From: Geodermatophilus marinus
Lineage (GTDB): Bacteria > Actinomycetota > Actinomycetes > Mycobacteriales > Geodermatophilaceae
DNA: 64,000 nucleotides
Direction of reading: 5' to 3'
Assembly: GCF_003428645.1 (NCBI RefSeq)
Contig: NZ_QVQH01000017.1
Span: forward strand, 1 to 64,000
Positions within the stretch are counted from its first letter, which is position 1. Each line of letters starts with the position of its first letter. Position numbers and translations under genes: made by a program. Shown piece by piece: positions 15,832 through 23,477 of this stretch. The notes beneath the pieces were generated by a model, which saw nothing but the letters and a program-made list of their open reading frames with translations, was not told where the DNA came from and did no database searches.

Positions 15832-18249
15832 GTGACCACCAAGCTCTTCGGTGAGCCGGTCCGCCGCCGGGAGGACGCCCGGCTGATCACCGGCCGGGGG
15901 CGGTACCTGGACGACATCGGCGCCGGCGCGCTGGCCGCGGCCTTCGTGCGCAGCCCGCACGCGCACGCCCGCATCACCGGCATCGACGTCGACGCCGCCC
16001 TGGACGTCGAGGGCCTGGTCGCGATCTACACCTACGAGGACCTCACCGGCCCGCTGGCCGAGCCGCTGCCGGTGCTCATCCCGCACCCGCAGCTGCACGC
16101 GCCGCGCACCGGCTACCCGCTGGCCAACGGGGAGGTCAACCACGTCGGCGAGCCGGTGGTCATGGTGGTGGCCACCGACCGGTACGTCGCCGAGGACGCC
16201 TGCGACCGCATCGTCGTCTCCTACGAGGAGCTGCCCGCGGTCGTGGGGGTGGACGCCGCCCGCGCCGCGGAGCACGCCGTCCACGAGGAGATCCCCGGCA
16301 ACGTCGCCGCCCGGCACCACCAGGAGACCGGGGACGTCGAGCCGGCGCTGGCGGCCAGCCCGCACACCCTCTCCTTCACCCAGTACATCGAGCGCAGCGC
16401 CTGCATGCCGCTGGAGGGCAAGGGCGTGCACGCCCGCTGGGACCCCGACGACTCGTCGCTGCGGGTGCACACCAGCACCCAGGCGTCCACCTCGGTGCGC
16501 GCGGCGATCGCGGCGAAGCTGGAGCTCTCCCTCGACGCGGTCGAGGTCGTCGCCCCCGACGTCGGCGGCGGTTTCGGCGTGAAGATCGTGCACCCGTGGC
16601 CGGAGGAGCTGCTGGTGCCGATGGCCGCGATCGCGCTGGGCCGCGAGGTCAAGTGGGCCGAGGACCGCCGCGAGCACTTCATCTCCTCGGCGCACGAGCG
16701 CCAGCAGCGCCAGGAGATCACCGTCGGGTACGACGACGAGGGCCGGGTCACCGCGCTCGACGTGCACATCTGGCACGACAACGGGGCCTACACGCCCTAC
16801 GGGATCATCGTGCCGATCGTGACCGCCACCCAGCTGGTCGGCCCGTACGACCTGCCCGTCTACCGGGTGGTCGTGGAGAGCGTCTACACCAACACGGTCA
16901 TCGTGACCCCCTACCGCGGCGCCGGCCGGCCGCAGGGCTGCTACGCCATGGAGCGGACGATGGACCGCATCGCCGACGCCCTCGGCCTGGACCGCGCCGT
17001 CGTCCGGGAGCGGAACCTCATCCGGCCCGACCAGTTCCCCTACGACCACCGCCTGACGTTCCAGGACGGCCGGCCGGTCATCTACGACTCCGGGGACTAC
17101 CCCGGCCTGCTGACCAAGCTCAAGGACCTCGTCGGCTGGGACGCGGTGGAGGAGCGCCGCCGCGACGCCGAGCGGCGCGGGAAGCTGCTCGGCGCGGGCA
17201 TGGCCCTCTACGTCGAGGGCACCGGCCCCGGCCCCTACGAGGGCGGGCACGTCCAGGTGCTCGGCAGCGGCAAGGTGCTGGTCTCCACCGGCCTGACCAG
17301 CCAGGGGCAGGGCCACGAGACGGTGTTCGCGCAGATCGTCGCCTCCGAGCTCGGCGTCCCGATCGAGGACGTCGAGGTCACCACCGGCGACACCCGCCGC
17401 TTCGGCTACGCGGTGGGCACCTTCGCCTCCCGCGCGGCGGTCATGAGCGGCAACGCGGTGGCCCTGGCCGCCCGCGGGGTGCGCGCGAAGGCGCTGCGGA
17501 TCGCCGCCGACGCCCTCGAGGTCGACCCGCAGGACCTGGAGATCGACGAGGGCGTGGTGCAGGTCAAGGGGACGCCGGGCGCGTCGATCCCCCTGCGCAC
17601 GGTCGCCGTCCTCTCCAACCCGCTGCGGTACGCCTTCGACGAGGCCGCCCGCCAGGCCACCCAGTTCGCCGGCCCGGCCGACGACTCCAGGCCGCCCGTG
17701 GCCGAGGGGGACGCCCCGGGGCTGGAGCACCGCGACTACTACTCCCCCGTCCGCTCCACCTTCGCCTCCGGCGCGCACGCCGCGGTGGTGGAGATCGACC
17801 CGGCGACCTGGGAGATCGACGTCGTCACCTACGCGGTCGTGCACGACTGCGGCAACGTGGTGAACCCGATGATCGTCGAGGGGCAGGTGCACGGCGGCGT
17901 CGCGCAGGGCGTCGGCGGGGCGCTCTACGAGCGGATGGCCTACGACGCCGACGGGCAGCTGCAGAACGCCTCGTTCATGGACTTCCTCATGCCCTACGCC
18001 AGCGAGGTCCCCGACGTGGTGATCGACCACCAGGAGACGCCCTCGCCGCTCAACCCGCTGGGCATCAAGGGGGCCGGCGAGGCCGGCGTCATCCCCGGGA
18101 CGGCGGCGATCGCCTCGGCGCTCGAGGACGCCACCGGCCGGCGCATCGCGGCGATGCCGCTGTCCCCCACCCAGCTCTACGACCTCGTGCGCGACGAGAC
18201 GACGGAGCGGACCGCGCAGGCGGCCCGCAGGACAGGAGTGCCCGCGTGA
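15832..18249 (+). CDS. Molybdenum hydroxylase catalytic subunit (xanthine dehydrogenase/aldehyde oxidase family)
   Basis: An 805-residue molybdopterin-cytosine-dinucleotide-type large subunit that hydroxylates N-heterocycles or aldehydes with water. It starts with an aldehyde-oxidase/xanthine-dehydrogenase a/b hammerhead domain. The loop PYRGAGRPQG (about 360-369) lacks the AYXCSFR cysteine of true form I CO dehydrogenase. The catalytic glutamate is in KGAGEAG near residue 749. CO oxidation is therefore unlikely. Xanthine, uracil or another azaheterocycle is plausible, and coupling to a RutG-like permease favours a pyrimidine (inference). The GTG start at 15832 fits MTTKLFGEPVRRRED, the usual N-terminus. 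Confidence 0.9.
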   Translation: MTTKLFGEPVRRREDARLITGRGRYLDDIGAGALAAAFVRSPHAHARITGIDVDAALDVEGLVAIYTYEDLTGPLAEPLPVLIPHPQLHAPRTGYPLANGEVNHVGEPVVMVVATDRYVAEDACDRIVVSYEELPAVVGVDAARAAEHAVHEEIPGNVAARHHQETGDVEPALAASPHTLSFTQYIERSACMPLEGKGVHARWDPDDSSLRVHTSTQASTSVRAAIAAKLELSLDAVEVVAPDVGGGFGVKIVHPWPEELLVPMAAIALGREVKWAEDRREHFISSAHERQQRQEITVGYDDEGRVTALDVHIWHDNGAYTPYGIIVPIVTATQLVGPYDLPVYRVVVESVYTNTVIVTPYRGAGRPQGCYAMERTMDRIADALGLDRAVVRERNLIRPDQFPYDHRLTFQDGRPVIYDSGDYPGLLTKLKDLVGWDAVEERRRDAERRGKLLGAGMALYVEGTGPGPYEGGHVQVLGSGKVLVSTGLTSQGQGHETVFAQIVASELGVPIEDVEVTTGDTRRFGYAVGTFASRAAVMSGNAVALAARGVRAKALRIAADALEVDPQDLEIDEGVVQVKGTPGASIPLRTVAVLSNPLRYAFDEAARQATQFAGPADDSRPPVAEGDAPGLEHRDYYSPVRSTFASGAHAAVVEIDPATWEIDVVTYAVVHDCGNVVNPMIVEGQVHGGVAQGVGGALYERMAYDADGQLQNASFMDFLMPYASEVPDVVIDHQETPSPLNPLGIKGAGEAGVIPGTAAIASALEDATGRRIAAMPLSPTQLYDLVRDETTERTAQAARRTGVPA

Positions 18250-18923
18250 ACCTCGACGGCTCAGCCGTGCTGCACGCCGACCCCGAGCGGGTCTGGTCGG
18301 TCATCACCGACCCGGCGGTGCTCGCCCGCACGATCCCCGGCTGCGAGTCGCTGGAGCAGACCGGCGAGGACAGCTACCGGATGAACGTCTCGGTCGGCGT
18401 CGGCGCCGTGCGCGGCACCTACGCCGGCGAGGTGCGGCTGTCGGACAAGGACCACCCGAAGTCCTACGTCATGCACGCCTCCGGCGCCGGCGCCCCGGGC
18501 AACGCCCGGGCCACGGTCACCATCGGGCTGGAGCCGGCCGACGGCGGGACGACGACGCTGACCTACTCCGCCGATGCCGTCGTGGGCGGCCCGGTGGCCG
18601 GCGTGGGCCAGCGGATGATGACCGGCGTCGCCAAGCGCATGGCCGGCCAGTTCTTCTCCGCGATCGACGACGAGCTGACCGGGCGGGCCGCCCCGGTCGC
18701 CGCCCCGGCCGAGCCGCGCCCGTCGGCCGCCGCGGTCAGCGAGACGGGGGTGGCGGCGCCCGAGGCGGCCGCCGCCGCGCCGCAGGTCTTCGCCGGGCGC
18801 GCGGCCGCGGCCCCGGCGGCGGTCGGCGGCGAGGTGCGCACCCTCGCCCTCGGGGCGGTGGGCGGCGCCGCGCTCACCCTGATCGGCGTGCTGGTCGGCT
18901 ACCGCCTCGGCCGCCGTCCCTGA
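18246..18923 (+). CDS. CoxG-like SRPBCC protein with C-terminal membrane anchor
   Basis: A 225-residue protein. Residues 1-145 are a CoxG/SRPBCC lipid-binding-like fold (GSAVLHADPERVWSVITDPAVLARTIPGC, then VSVGVGAVRGTYAGEV and ADAVVGGPVAGVGQRMM). An Ala/Pro-rich linker follows, and a single C-terminal membrane segment (about 200-220) ends in RLGRRP. CoxG relatives tether molybdenum hydroxylases to the membrane and its quinones. GTG at 18246 overlaps the large-subunit stop (GTGA), making it the last gene of a five-gene operon starting with the permease. Confidence 0.88.
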   Translation: MNLDGSAVLHADPERVWSVITDPAVLARTIPGCESLEQTGEDSYRMNVSVGVGAVRGTYAGEVRLSDKDHPKSYVMHASGAGAPGNARATVTIGLEPADGGTTTLTYSADAVVGGPVAGVGQRMMTGVAKRMAGQFFSAIDDELTGRAAPVAAPAEPRPSAAAVSETGVAAPEAAAAAPQVFAGRAAAAPAAVGGEVRTLALGAVGGAALTLIGVLVGYRLGRRP

Positions 18924-18938
18924 GCCGCGCAGCCGCCG

Positions 18939-18975
18939 CTGCGGGCCCCTCCCGGACCCGGGAGGGGGCCCGCAG
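18939..18975. terminator. Terminator hairpin between convergent genes
   Basis: CTGCGGGCCCCTCCC (18939-18953) pairs with 18960-18975 with one bulged G and a six-base loop. It lies 15 bp after the CoxG-like stop and 33 bp before the end of the convergent oxidoreductase gene. It can act on both strands. Confidence 0.7.
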
Positions 18976-19007
18976 CCGCATCCGGCGCGGGCGTGCGGGG
19001 CGCCGCG

Positions 19008-20126
19008 TCAGCCGGCCCGGCGGTCCTGCAGCGCCGGGTAGTCGGTGTAACCCTCGGCGCCGGGGCTGTAGAACAGGTGCGGCCGCGGCTCGTTCTCCGG
19101 GTGCTCGCCCGCCCACCGCTCGACGAGGTCCGGGTTGGCGATCACCGGGCGGCCCACGGCGACGGCGTCGGCGTGCGCGGCCTCGACCAGCGCCACCGCC
19201 TCCGCGCGGGTCGTGACCGAGCCGAAGCCGCTGTTGACCACCAGCGGCCCGCCGAAGCGGCGGCGCAACTCCTGCACCAGGTCGCCCGCGGGCTCGCGGT
19301 GCAGCACCGACAGGTAGGCCAGGCCCAGCGGGCGCAGCTGGTCGAGCAGCGCGCCGTAGGTGGCCCGGACGTCGTCCCGGTCGGTCTCGAGGGCGTCCTG
19401 GATGCCGTGCTCCGGCGAGATGCGCAGGCCGACGCGGCCGGCGCCGATCGCCGCGGCCACCGCCGTCACCACCTGGACGACGAAGCGGGCGCGGTTCTCC
19501 GGTGACCCCCCGTACTCGTCGGTGCGCACGTTGGCCGCCGGGGACAGGAACTCGTGCAGCAGGTAGCCGTTGGCGCCGTGGACCTCCACGCCGTCCAGCC
19601 CGGCCTCGACCGCCCGGCGGGACGCGGCGACGAAGTCGGCCACGGTCCCCCGCGCCTCCTCGACGGTCAGGGCGTGCGGCACCGGGTAGAGCTGCTTTCC
19701 CTTCTCGGTGTGCCCCGCGCCGTCGATGGCGATCGCGCTGGGGGCCACCACGCGCCGCCCGCCGTTGACGTCGGGGTGGGTGACCCGGCCGCCGTGCATC
19801 ACCTGCAGGACGACCCGGCCGCCACGGGCGTGCACCGCGTCGGCGACCCGCCGCCAGCCGGCGACCTGATCGCCGGTGACGATGCCGGGCTGGCCGACGA
19901 AGGCCTGGCCCTCGCGGTTCGGGTAGGTGCCCTCGGTGACGACCAGCCCCACGCCGGCGCGCTGCCGGTAGTGCTCGACGACGAGGTCGCCGGGCACGCC
20001 GGAGGCGCCCGAGCGCATCCGGGTCAGCGGCGCCATGACGACGCGGTTGGCGAGCTCGAGGTCGCCCAGGGTCACGGGGGAGAAGAGGTCCACGGGGGTG
20101 CCGACGTCCCGGGGGGGGCCGGCCAT
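19008..20126 (-). CDS. Old yellow enzyme family FMN-dependent ene-reductase
   Basis: A 372-residue TIM-barrel flavoprotein that reduces activated C=C bonds of enones, or nitro compounds, with NAD(P)H. Visible signatures are VVMAPLTRMRS (FMN phosphate side), QVMHGGRVTHP, the active-site pair in VEVHGANGYLLHEFLSP, NVRTDEYGGSPENRARF, and the late FMN-binding VVNSGFGS and VGRPVIANPDLV. ATG at 20126. Transcription is convergent with the cox-like operon and divergent from the riboswitch-controlled gene. Physiological substrate unknown. Confidence 0.92.
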   Translation of the reverse strand: MAGPPRDVGTPVDLFSPVTLGDLELANRVVMAPLTRMRSGASGVPGDLVVEHYRQRAGVGLVVTEGTYPNREGQAFVGQPGIVTGDQVAGWRRVADAVHARGGRVVLQVMHGGRVTHPDVNGGRRVVAPSAIAIDGAGHTEKGKQLYPVPHALTVEEARGTVADFVAASRRAVEAGLDGVEVHGANGYLLHEFLSPAANVRTDEYGGSPENRARFVVQVVTAVAAAIGAGRVGLRISPEHGIQDALETDRDDVRATYGALLDQLRPLGLAYLSVLHREPAGDLVQELRRRFGGPLVVNSGFGSVTTRAEAVALVEAAHADAVAVGRPVIANPDLVERWAGEHPENEPRPHLFYSPGAEGYTDYPALQDRRAG

Positions 20127-20407
20127 TCCGCACCGCGACCGGCATCACGCGCGGGCCCCGGCCCGGCCGGTCGACGCCGGGGCACCGGCACGTCCGGCGT
20201 GCCCGCCGGCGCGCGGACGTGGCCGCGGCGTCGCTGCCCGTCGCCGACACGCGGTGCGGCTGCCCGCCCGGCGCCGGCCGGTTGCGCCGAGCGGCGCCGG
20301 GCGGGACGGCGGACCCGCGCTGGTCGGCGCGGCGGTGCCCCTCCCGGGCCGGCCCGGGAGGGCCGCCGAGGCGGCGGACGGCGCCCCCGCGGACCCGGTC
20401 GCCGCGA

Positions 20408-20436
20408 TTGTCACGGGGGGGTCACGCCCCTAGCGT
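20408..20436 (+). promoter_or_regulatory. Promoter of the c-di-AMP riboswitch transcript
   Basis: TTGTCA (20408-20413, 5 of 6 matches to TTGACA) is 17 bp from TAGCGT (20431-20436). The predicted start near 20443 is a few bases before the first riboswitch stem. This is one of the clearest sigma-A-type promoters in the window. Confidence 0.7.
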
Positions 20437-20450
20437 GACTGCGTCCGGCC

Positions 20451-20640
20451 GGTCGTCACCTCCCCAGCCGGGGAGGCCGCGCCGGGTGCCGCCGAGTCGC
20501 ACCCACCACGGTGGGGCGAGCCGGGGACCCACCTGCACCACCGGGGTGAGTCCCACCCCCGAGCCCGCTCGGGGGTGGGTAGGGCACTCCCAGCCCGAAC
20601 CCGTCAGCTGACCTGGTAGGCGGCCAGGGGAGAACGGAGA
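20451..20640 (+). ncRNA. ydaO/yuaA c-di-AMP riboswitch
   Basis: The RNA holds conserved blocks of the actinobacterial ydaO-yuaA class in order: GGTGCCGCCGAGTCGCA (20485-20501), GGGCGAGCCGGGGACCCAC (20514-20532), CCGGGGTGAGTCC (20541-20553), a variable hairpin (20554-20580), then CCGAACCCGTCAGCT (20595-20609), CCTGGTAGGCG and a closing GGGGAGAACGGAGA. In Streptomyces and relatives this switch turns off cell-wall-hydrolase (Rpf-like) genes when c-di-AMP is high. That matches the gene downstream. About 270 nt separate it from the start codon and may hold the expression platform. Confidence 0.9.
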
Positions 20641-20910
20641 GTCACCCGCCCGGGGCCCTCAGAGGCCCGCGGCGCCGCAGTCCGGGCCCGTCGCGCTCCC
20701 GGCTGCCCATCCAGCAGGCCCAGCCGCCCCGCTGCACCGAGCCACAGGCGCCCCTGCGCGCCGCGCCGGAGCCGTTCCGCGCTCCGGAGGTGCCGCGCGC
20801 CGGCTGCTGACCCCTGCCCGCCCAGGCCTCGTGCCGCGTTGCCCTGTCCTGCGCCGGGGCGCCCTCCGACGGGCGCGCCCGGTCACCCGCACACCCAGGA
20901 GACCTCTCCG
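20641..20910 (+). other. Leader between riboswitch and start codon
   Basis: The 270-nt stretch has no credible gene. It contains GC-rich segments able to fold (for example around 20650-20690 and 20765-20795). It probably includes the terminator-type expression platform of the riboswitch, but I could not define a single hairpin with a U-tract. Confidence 0.4.
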
Positions 20911-21558
20911 ATGCACGACACCACCCAGCACGACACCACCCAGCACGACACCACCCAGCACGACACCACCGACGCGACCCGGCGGTCGCACGGCCGCCGG
21001 GCCCTGCGCCTGCTGACCGCGGTCGGCGCCCTGTCCCTGGCCGTCACCTTCGCCGGCCAGTCGGCCGCTCAGGCCGCCCCCGGCGACGACCGCGGCGGCT
21101 GGTCCCAGGACCGGGACGGCGACCGGGGGAGCTGGCGCGGCGGCGCGGAGCCGGCCGCCGCACCGGCACCCGCCCCGGCCCCGGCACCGGCCCCGGCGCC
21201 CGCGCCGGCTCCTGCCCCGGCCCCCGCCCCGGCCCCGGCCCCGGCGCCGGCTCCGGCGGGCGGCACGGAGCAGGCCTACAAGGACTACGCGCTGTCGGCG
21301 CTCGGCGGCGACGCCACGCAGTTCTCCTGCCTGGAGCAGCTGTGGGAGCGGGAGAGCAGCTGGAACCCGGACGCGCAGAACCCGACCAGCACCGCGTACG
21401 GCATCGCCCAGTTCCTCGACTCGACCTGGGCCGGCACCGGCATCGCCAAGACGTCGGACCCGTACCGGCAGATCGACGCGGGTCTGATCTACATCGAGAA
21501 CCGCTACGGCAGCGCCTGCGCGGCCTGGGGCCACTTCCAGGCCAACAACTGGTACTGA
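20911..21558 (+). CDS. Secreted transglycosylase-like cell-wall protein under c-di-AMP riboswitch control
   Basis: A 215-residue exported protein. A His/Asp/Thr-rich start (HDTTQ repeated) precedes a twin-arginine-poor signal peptide with core LLTAVGALSLAVTFAGQSAAQA, cleaved near residue 56. An Ala-Pro repeat linker (about 88-122) spans the wall. The C-terminal 85 residues resemble SLT-type lytic transglycosylases/Rpf-like folds: CLEQLWERESSWNPDAQNP carries the catalytic Glu (ERESSWN), then AYGIAQFLDSTWAGTG and AACAWGHF-like SACAAWGHFQANNWY. It likely cuts peptidoglycan. ATG at 20911 follows CAGGAGA. Confidence 0.88.
   Translation: MHDTTQHDTTQHDTTQHDTTDATRRSHGRRALRLLTAVGALSLAVTFAGQSAAQAAPGDDRGGWSQDRDGDRGSWRGGAEPAAAPAPAPAPAPAPAPAPAPAPAPAPAPAPAPAPAGGTEQAYKDYALSALGGDATQFSCLEQLWERESSWNPDAQNPTSTAYGIAQFLDSTWAGTGIAKTSDPYRQIDAGLIYIENRYGSACAAWGHFQANNWY
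20914..20970 (+). repeat. 15-bp tandem repeat in coding sequence
   Basis: CACGACACCACCCAG repeats three times and then partly a fourth, directly after the start codon. It encodes HDTTQ-HDTTQ-HDTTQ-HDTT. The unit is a multiple of three, so copy-number change would keep the frame and only lengthen the N-terminus ahead of the signal peptide. Confidence 0.85.
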
Positions 21559-21568
21559 CCGGCACGAC

Positions 21569-21600
21569 CGAGGGCCCTCCCCGGCCGGGGAGGGCCCTCG
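21569..21600. terminator. Bidirectional terminator hairpin
   Basis: A perfect 32-nt palindrome with arms CGAGGGCCCTCCCCGG and its complement. It lies 10 bp after the transglycosylase-like stop and 10 bp before the convergent ABC permease stop. It probably terminates both transcripts. Confidence 0.8.
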
Positions 21601-21609
21601 GCCCGGTCG

Positions 21610-22371
21610 TCAGGCCACCGCTCGGCGGCGGGTGACCACCGCCCCGGCGACGGTGGCGACGACGACCCACCCGGTGAGGACCAGCGCCGGCGTGGCCCCC
21701 GACCCGGTCTCCGCCAGCCGCAGGACCGCCGCGGTCGGGTCGAGCCTCTCGGTGATCTCGGGGCGGAAGGCCTGCACGACGGGCAGCACCCCCAGCACCA
21801 CGAGGTAGGTGCCGGTCAGGGCGGCGGGCGCGTTGGCGACCGCGGCGCCGATGCCGGCCCCGGTGACGGCGAACGCCGCGCCGGAGACGACGGCCACGGC
21901 CAGCACCCGGCCGACGCCGTCCCAGGCCGCGGTCGGCTCGAACACGGCCAGGACAGCGGCGGAGGTGGCGGCCGAGACGGCGGCCAGCCCGGCGCCGAGC
22001 AGGGCCACGGAGGCCGCCTTGGCGGCGAGCACCCGCCCCCGCTGCGGGGTGAGCAGGAACGTCGTCTGCACGGTGCGGTGGGTCCACTCCCCGGCGGTGG
22101 AGAGCACGCCGAGGGCCAGCAGCACCAGCGCGGTGAGCATGCCCATCATCGCCAGCGGCGACGCGACCGCGAGGAGCGGGTCCTCGCTGACGGCCGAGGC
22201 CAGTGCCGCGCCCGCGGGGGGCAGCAGCGCGGCGGCCACGGCGAGCGACCGGCCGGACCGGGTGGACAGGGACTTGCGGACCTCGAGGCCCACGAGGGTG
22301 GCGGGACCGGCGGCGCCGGCGCGGACGGCCGGGCGGTGCGCGGTGGACGGGGGGGTGAGGACGGCGGTCAC
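21610..22371 (-). CDS. ABC-2 type transporter permease
   Basis: A 253-residue membrane protein with six hydrophobic segments, including LAVAAALLPPAGAALASAV, MMGMLTALVLLALGVLS and VLTGWVVVATVAGAVV. The EWTHRTVQTTFLLTPQRGRVLAAK loop is typical of permeases that pair with bacitracin/lantibiotic-type ABC ATPases. It follows the ATPase gene by 47 bp on the same strand, so the two form one exporter. Substrate unknown. The adjacent two-component system suggests an antimicrobial or envelope-stress role. Confidence 0.85.
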   Translation of the reverse strand: MTAVLTPPSTAHRPAVRAGAAGPATLVGLEVRKSLSTRSGRSLAVAAALLPPAGAALASAVSEDPLLAVASPLAMMGMLTALVLLALGVLSTAGEWTHRTVQTTFLLTPQRGRVLAAKAASVALLGAGLAAVSAATSAAVLAVFEPTAAWDGVGRVLAVAVVSGAAFAVTGAGIGAAVANAPAALTGTYLVVLGVLPVVQAFRPEITERLDPTAAVLRLAETGSGATPALVLTGWVVVATVAGAVVTRRRAVA

Positions 22372-22418
22372 GGGGTGCTCCTGGGGTCAGAGGTGGTCGG
22401 GATCGGGCGGCGGCCGGC

Positions 22419-23294
22419 TCAGGCGGCCGCGGTCAGCTGGAGGAACAGGTCCTCGAGGCCGTGCTGCGCGGGGCGCAGGTCGACCAGGGCGAGGCCGGCG
22501 GAGGCGGCGACCGCGCCCACCTGCGCGGGGGTCGCGCCGGCGACGGTCAGCCGGCCGTCGGGCTCGGCGGTGACGGCGTGCCCGCGGGCCTCGAGCAGCG
22601 ACCGCAGGTCGGCCGGGCGCTCGGCGCGGACGACGGTCCCGTCGGCACCGAGCAGCTCGGTGACGGAGCCGTCCGCCACGACCCGGCCCCCGCCGATGAC
22701 CAGGAGCCGGTCCACGGTGTGCTCGACCTCGCCCAGGAGGTGGCTGGAGAGCAGCACCGTCCCGCCGCGGGCGGCGTGCTCGCGCAGCAGGTCGCGCATC
22801 CAGCGGATCCCCTCGGGGTCCAGGCCGTTGGCCGGCTCGTCGAAGACCAGCACCGGCGGGTCGGCCAGCAGCGCGCCGGCGATGCCGAGCCGCTGCCGCA
22901 TGCCGAGGGAGTAGCCGCCGACCCGGCGGCGCCCGGCGTCGGCCAGCCCGACCAGGTCCAGCACCTCGTCGACCCGGTCGGCCGGGACGCCGATCGCGGC
23001 GGCCAGCAGCCGCAGGTGCGTCCGCCCGGTGCGGCCGGGGTGCACGGCCGAGGCGTCGAGCAGGGTGCCCACGACGGCGCCGGGGTTGGGCAGCTCGGGG
23101 TAGGGCCGGCCGTCGACCAGGGCGGTGCCGGAGGTGGCCGGGACCAGGCCGGTCATCATCCGCATCGTCGTGGTCTTGCCGGCCCCGTTCGGGCCGAGGA
23201 AGCCGGTGACCGTGCCCGGCTCCAGGGTGAAGGACACGTCGGCGACGACGGTGCGCTCGCCGTACTGCTTGGTCAGGCCGCTGACCTCGATCAT
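22419..23294 (-). CDS. ABC transporter ATP-binding protein
   Basis: A 291-residue ATPase. Walker A is GPNGAGKT (34-41), the signature is YSLGMRQRLGIA (about 135), and Walker B is VLVFDEPANGLD (about 157). The switch histidine lies in LLSSHLLGEVEHTVD. The C-terminal extension of about 80 residues (REERPADL-type domain) is common in drug/bacteriocin exporters. ATG at 23294 follows AGGAGGAACCCC. An in-frame upstream extension is low-complexity shadow and was not used. Pairs with the permease at 21610. Confidence 0.92.
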   Translation of the reverse strand: MIEVSGLTKQYGERTVVADVSFTLEPGTVTGFLGPNGAGKTTTMRMMTGLVPATSGTALVDGRPYPELPNPGAVVGTLLDASAVHPGRTGRTHLRLLAAAIGVPADRVDEVLDLVGLADAGRRRVGGYSLGMRQRLGIAGALLADPPVLVFDEPANGLDPEGIRWMRDLLREHAARGGTVLLSSHLLGEVEHTVDRLLVIGGGRVVADGSVTELLGADGTVVRAERPADLRSLLEARGHAVTAEPDGRLTVAGATPAQVGAVAASAGLALVDLRPAQHGLEDLFLQLTAAA

Positions 23295-23477
23295 CGGGGT
23301 TCCTCCTCGGGGTTCTCGTTCCGGGGAGGAGCCTGTCGCGAGGCGGCCGGTCCCCGCGTCGGCCGGGCGGTCAGGACCGGGGTCACCAGGAGTCGCGCAG
23401 CCGTCATCCGGAAGTGGACACGCGCCGCGACGACCGGCCGACCCGGGGGCGGGGAGGCCCGCCCTACGCTCCGCTGC

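Noticed and set aside
15832-18249. CO dehydrogenase large subunit (CoxL form I)
   Set aside because: The active-site loop reads PYRGAGRPQ, without the AYXCSFR Cys that marks true CO oxidation, so the broader molybdenum hydroxylase name was used.
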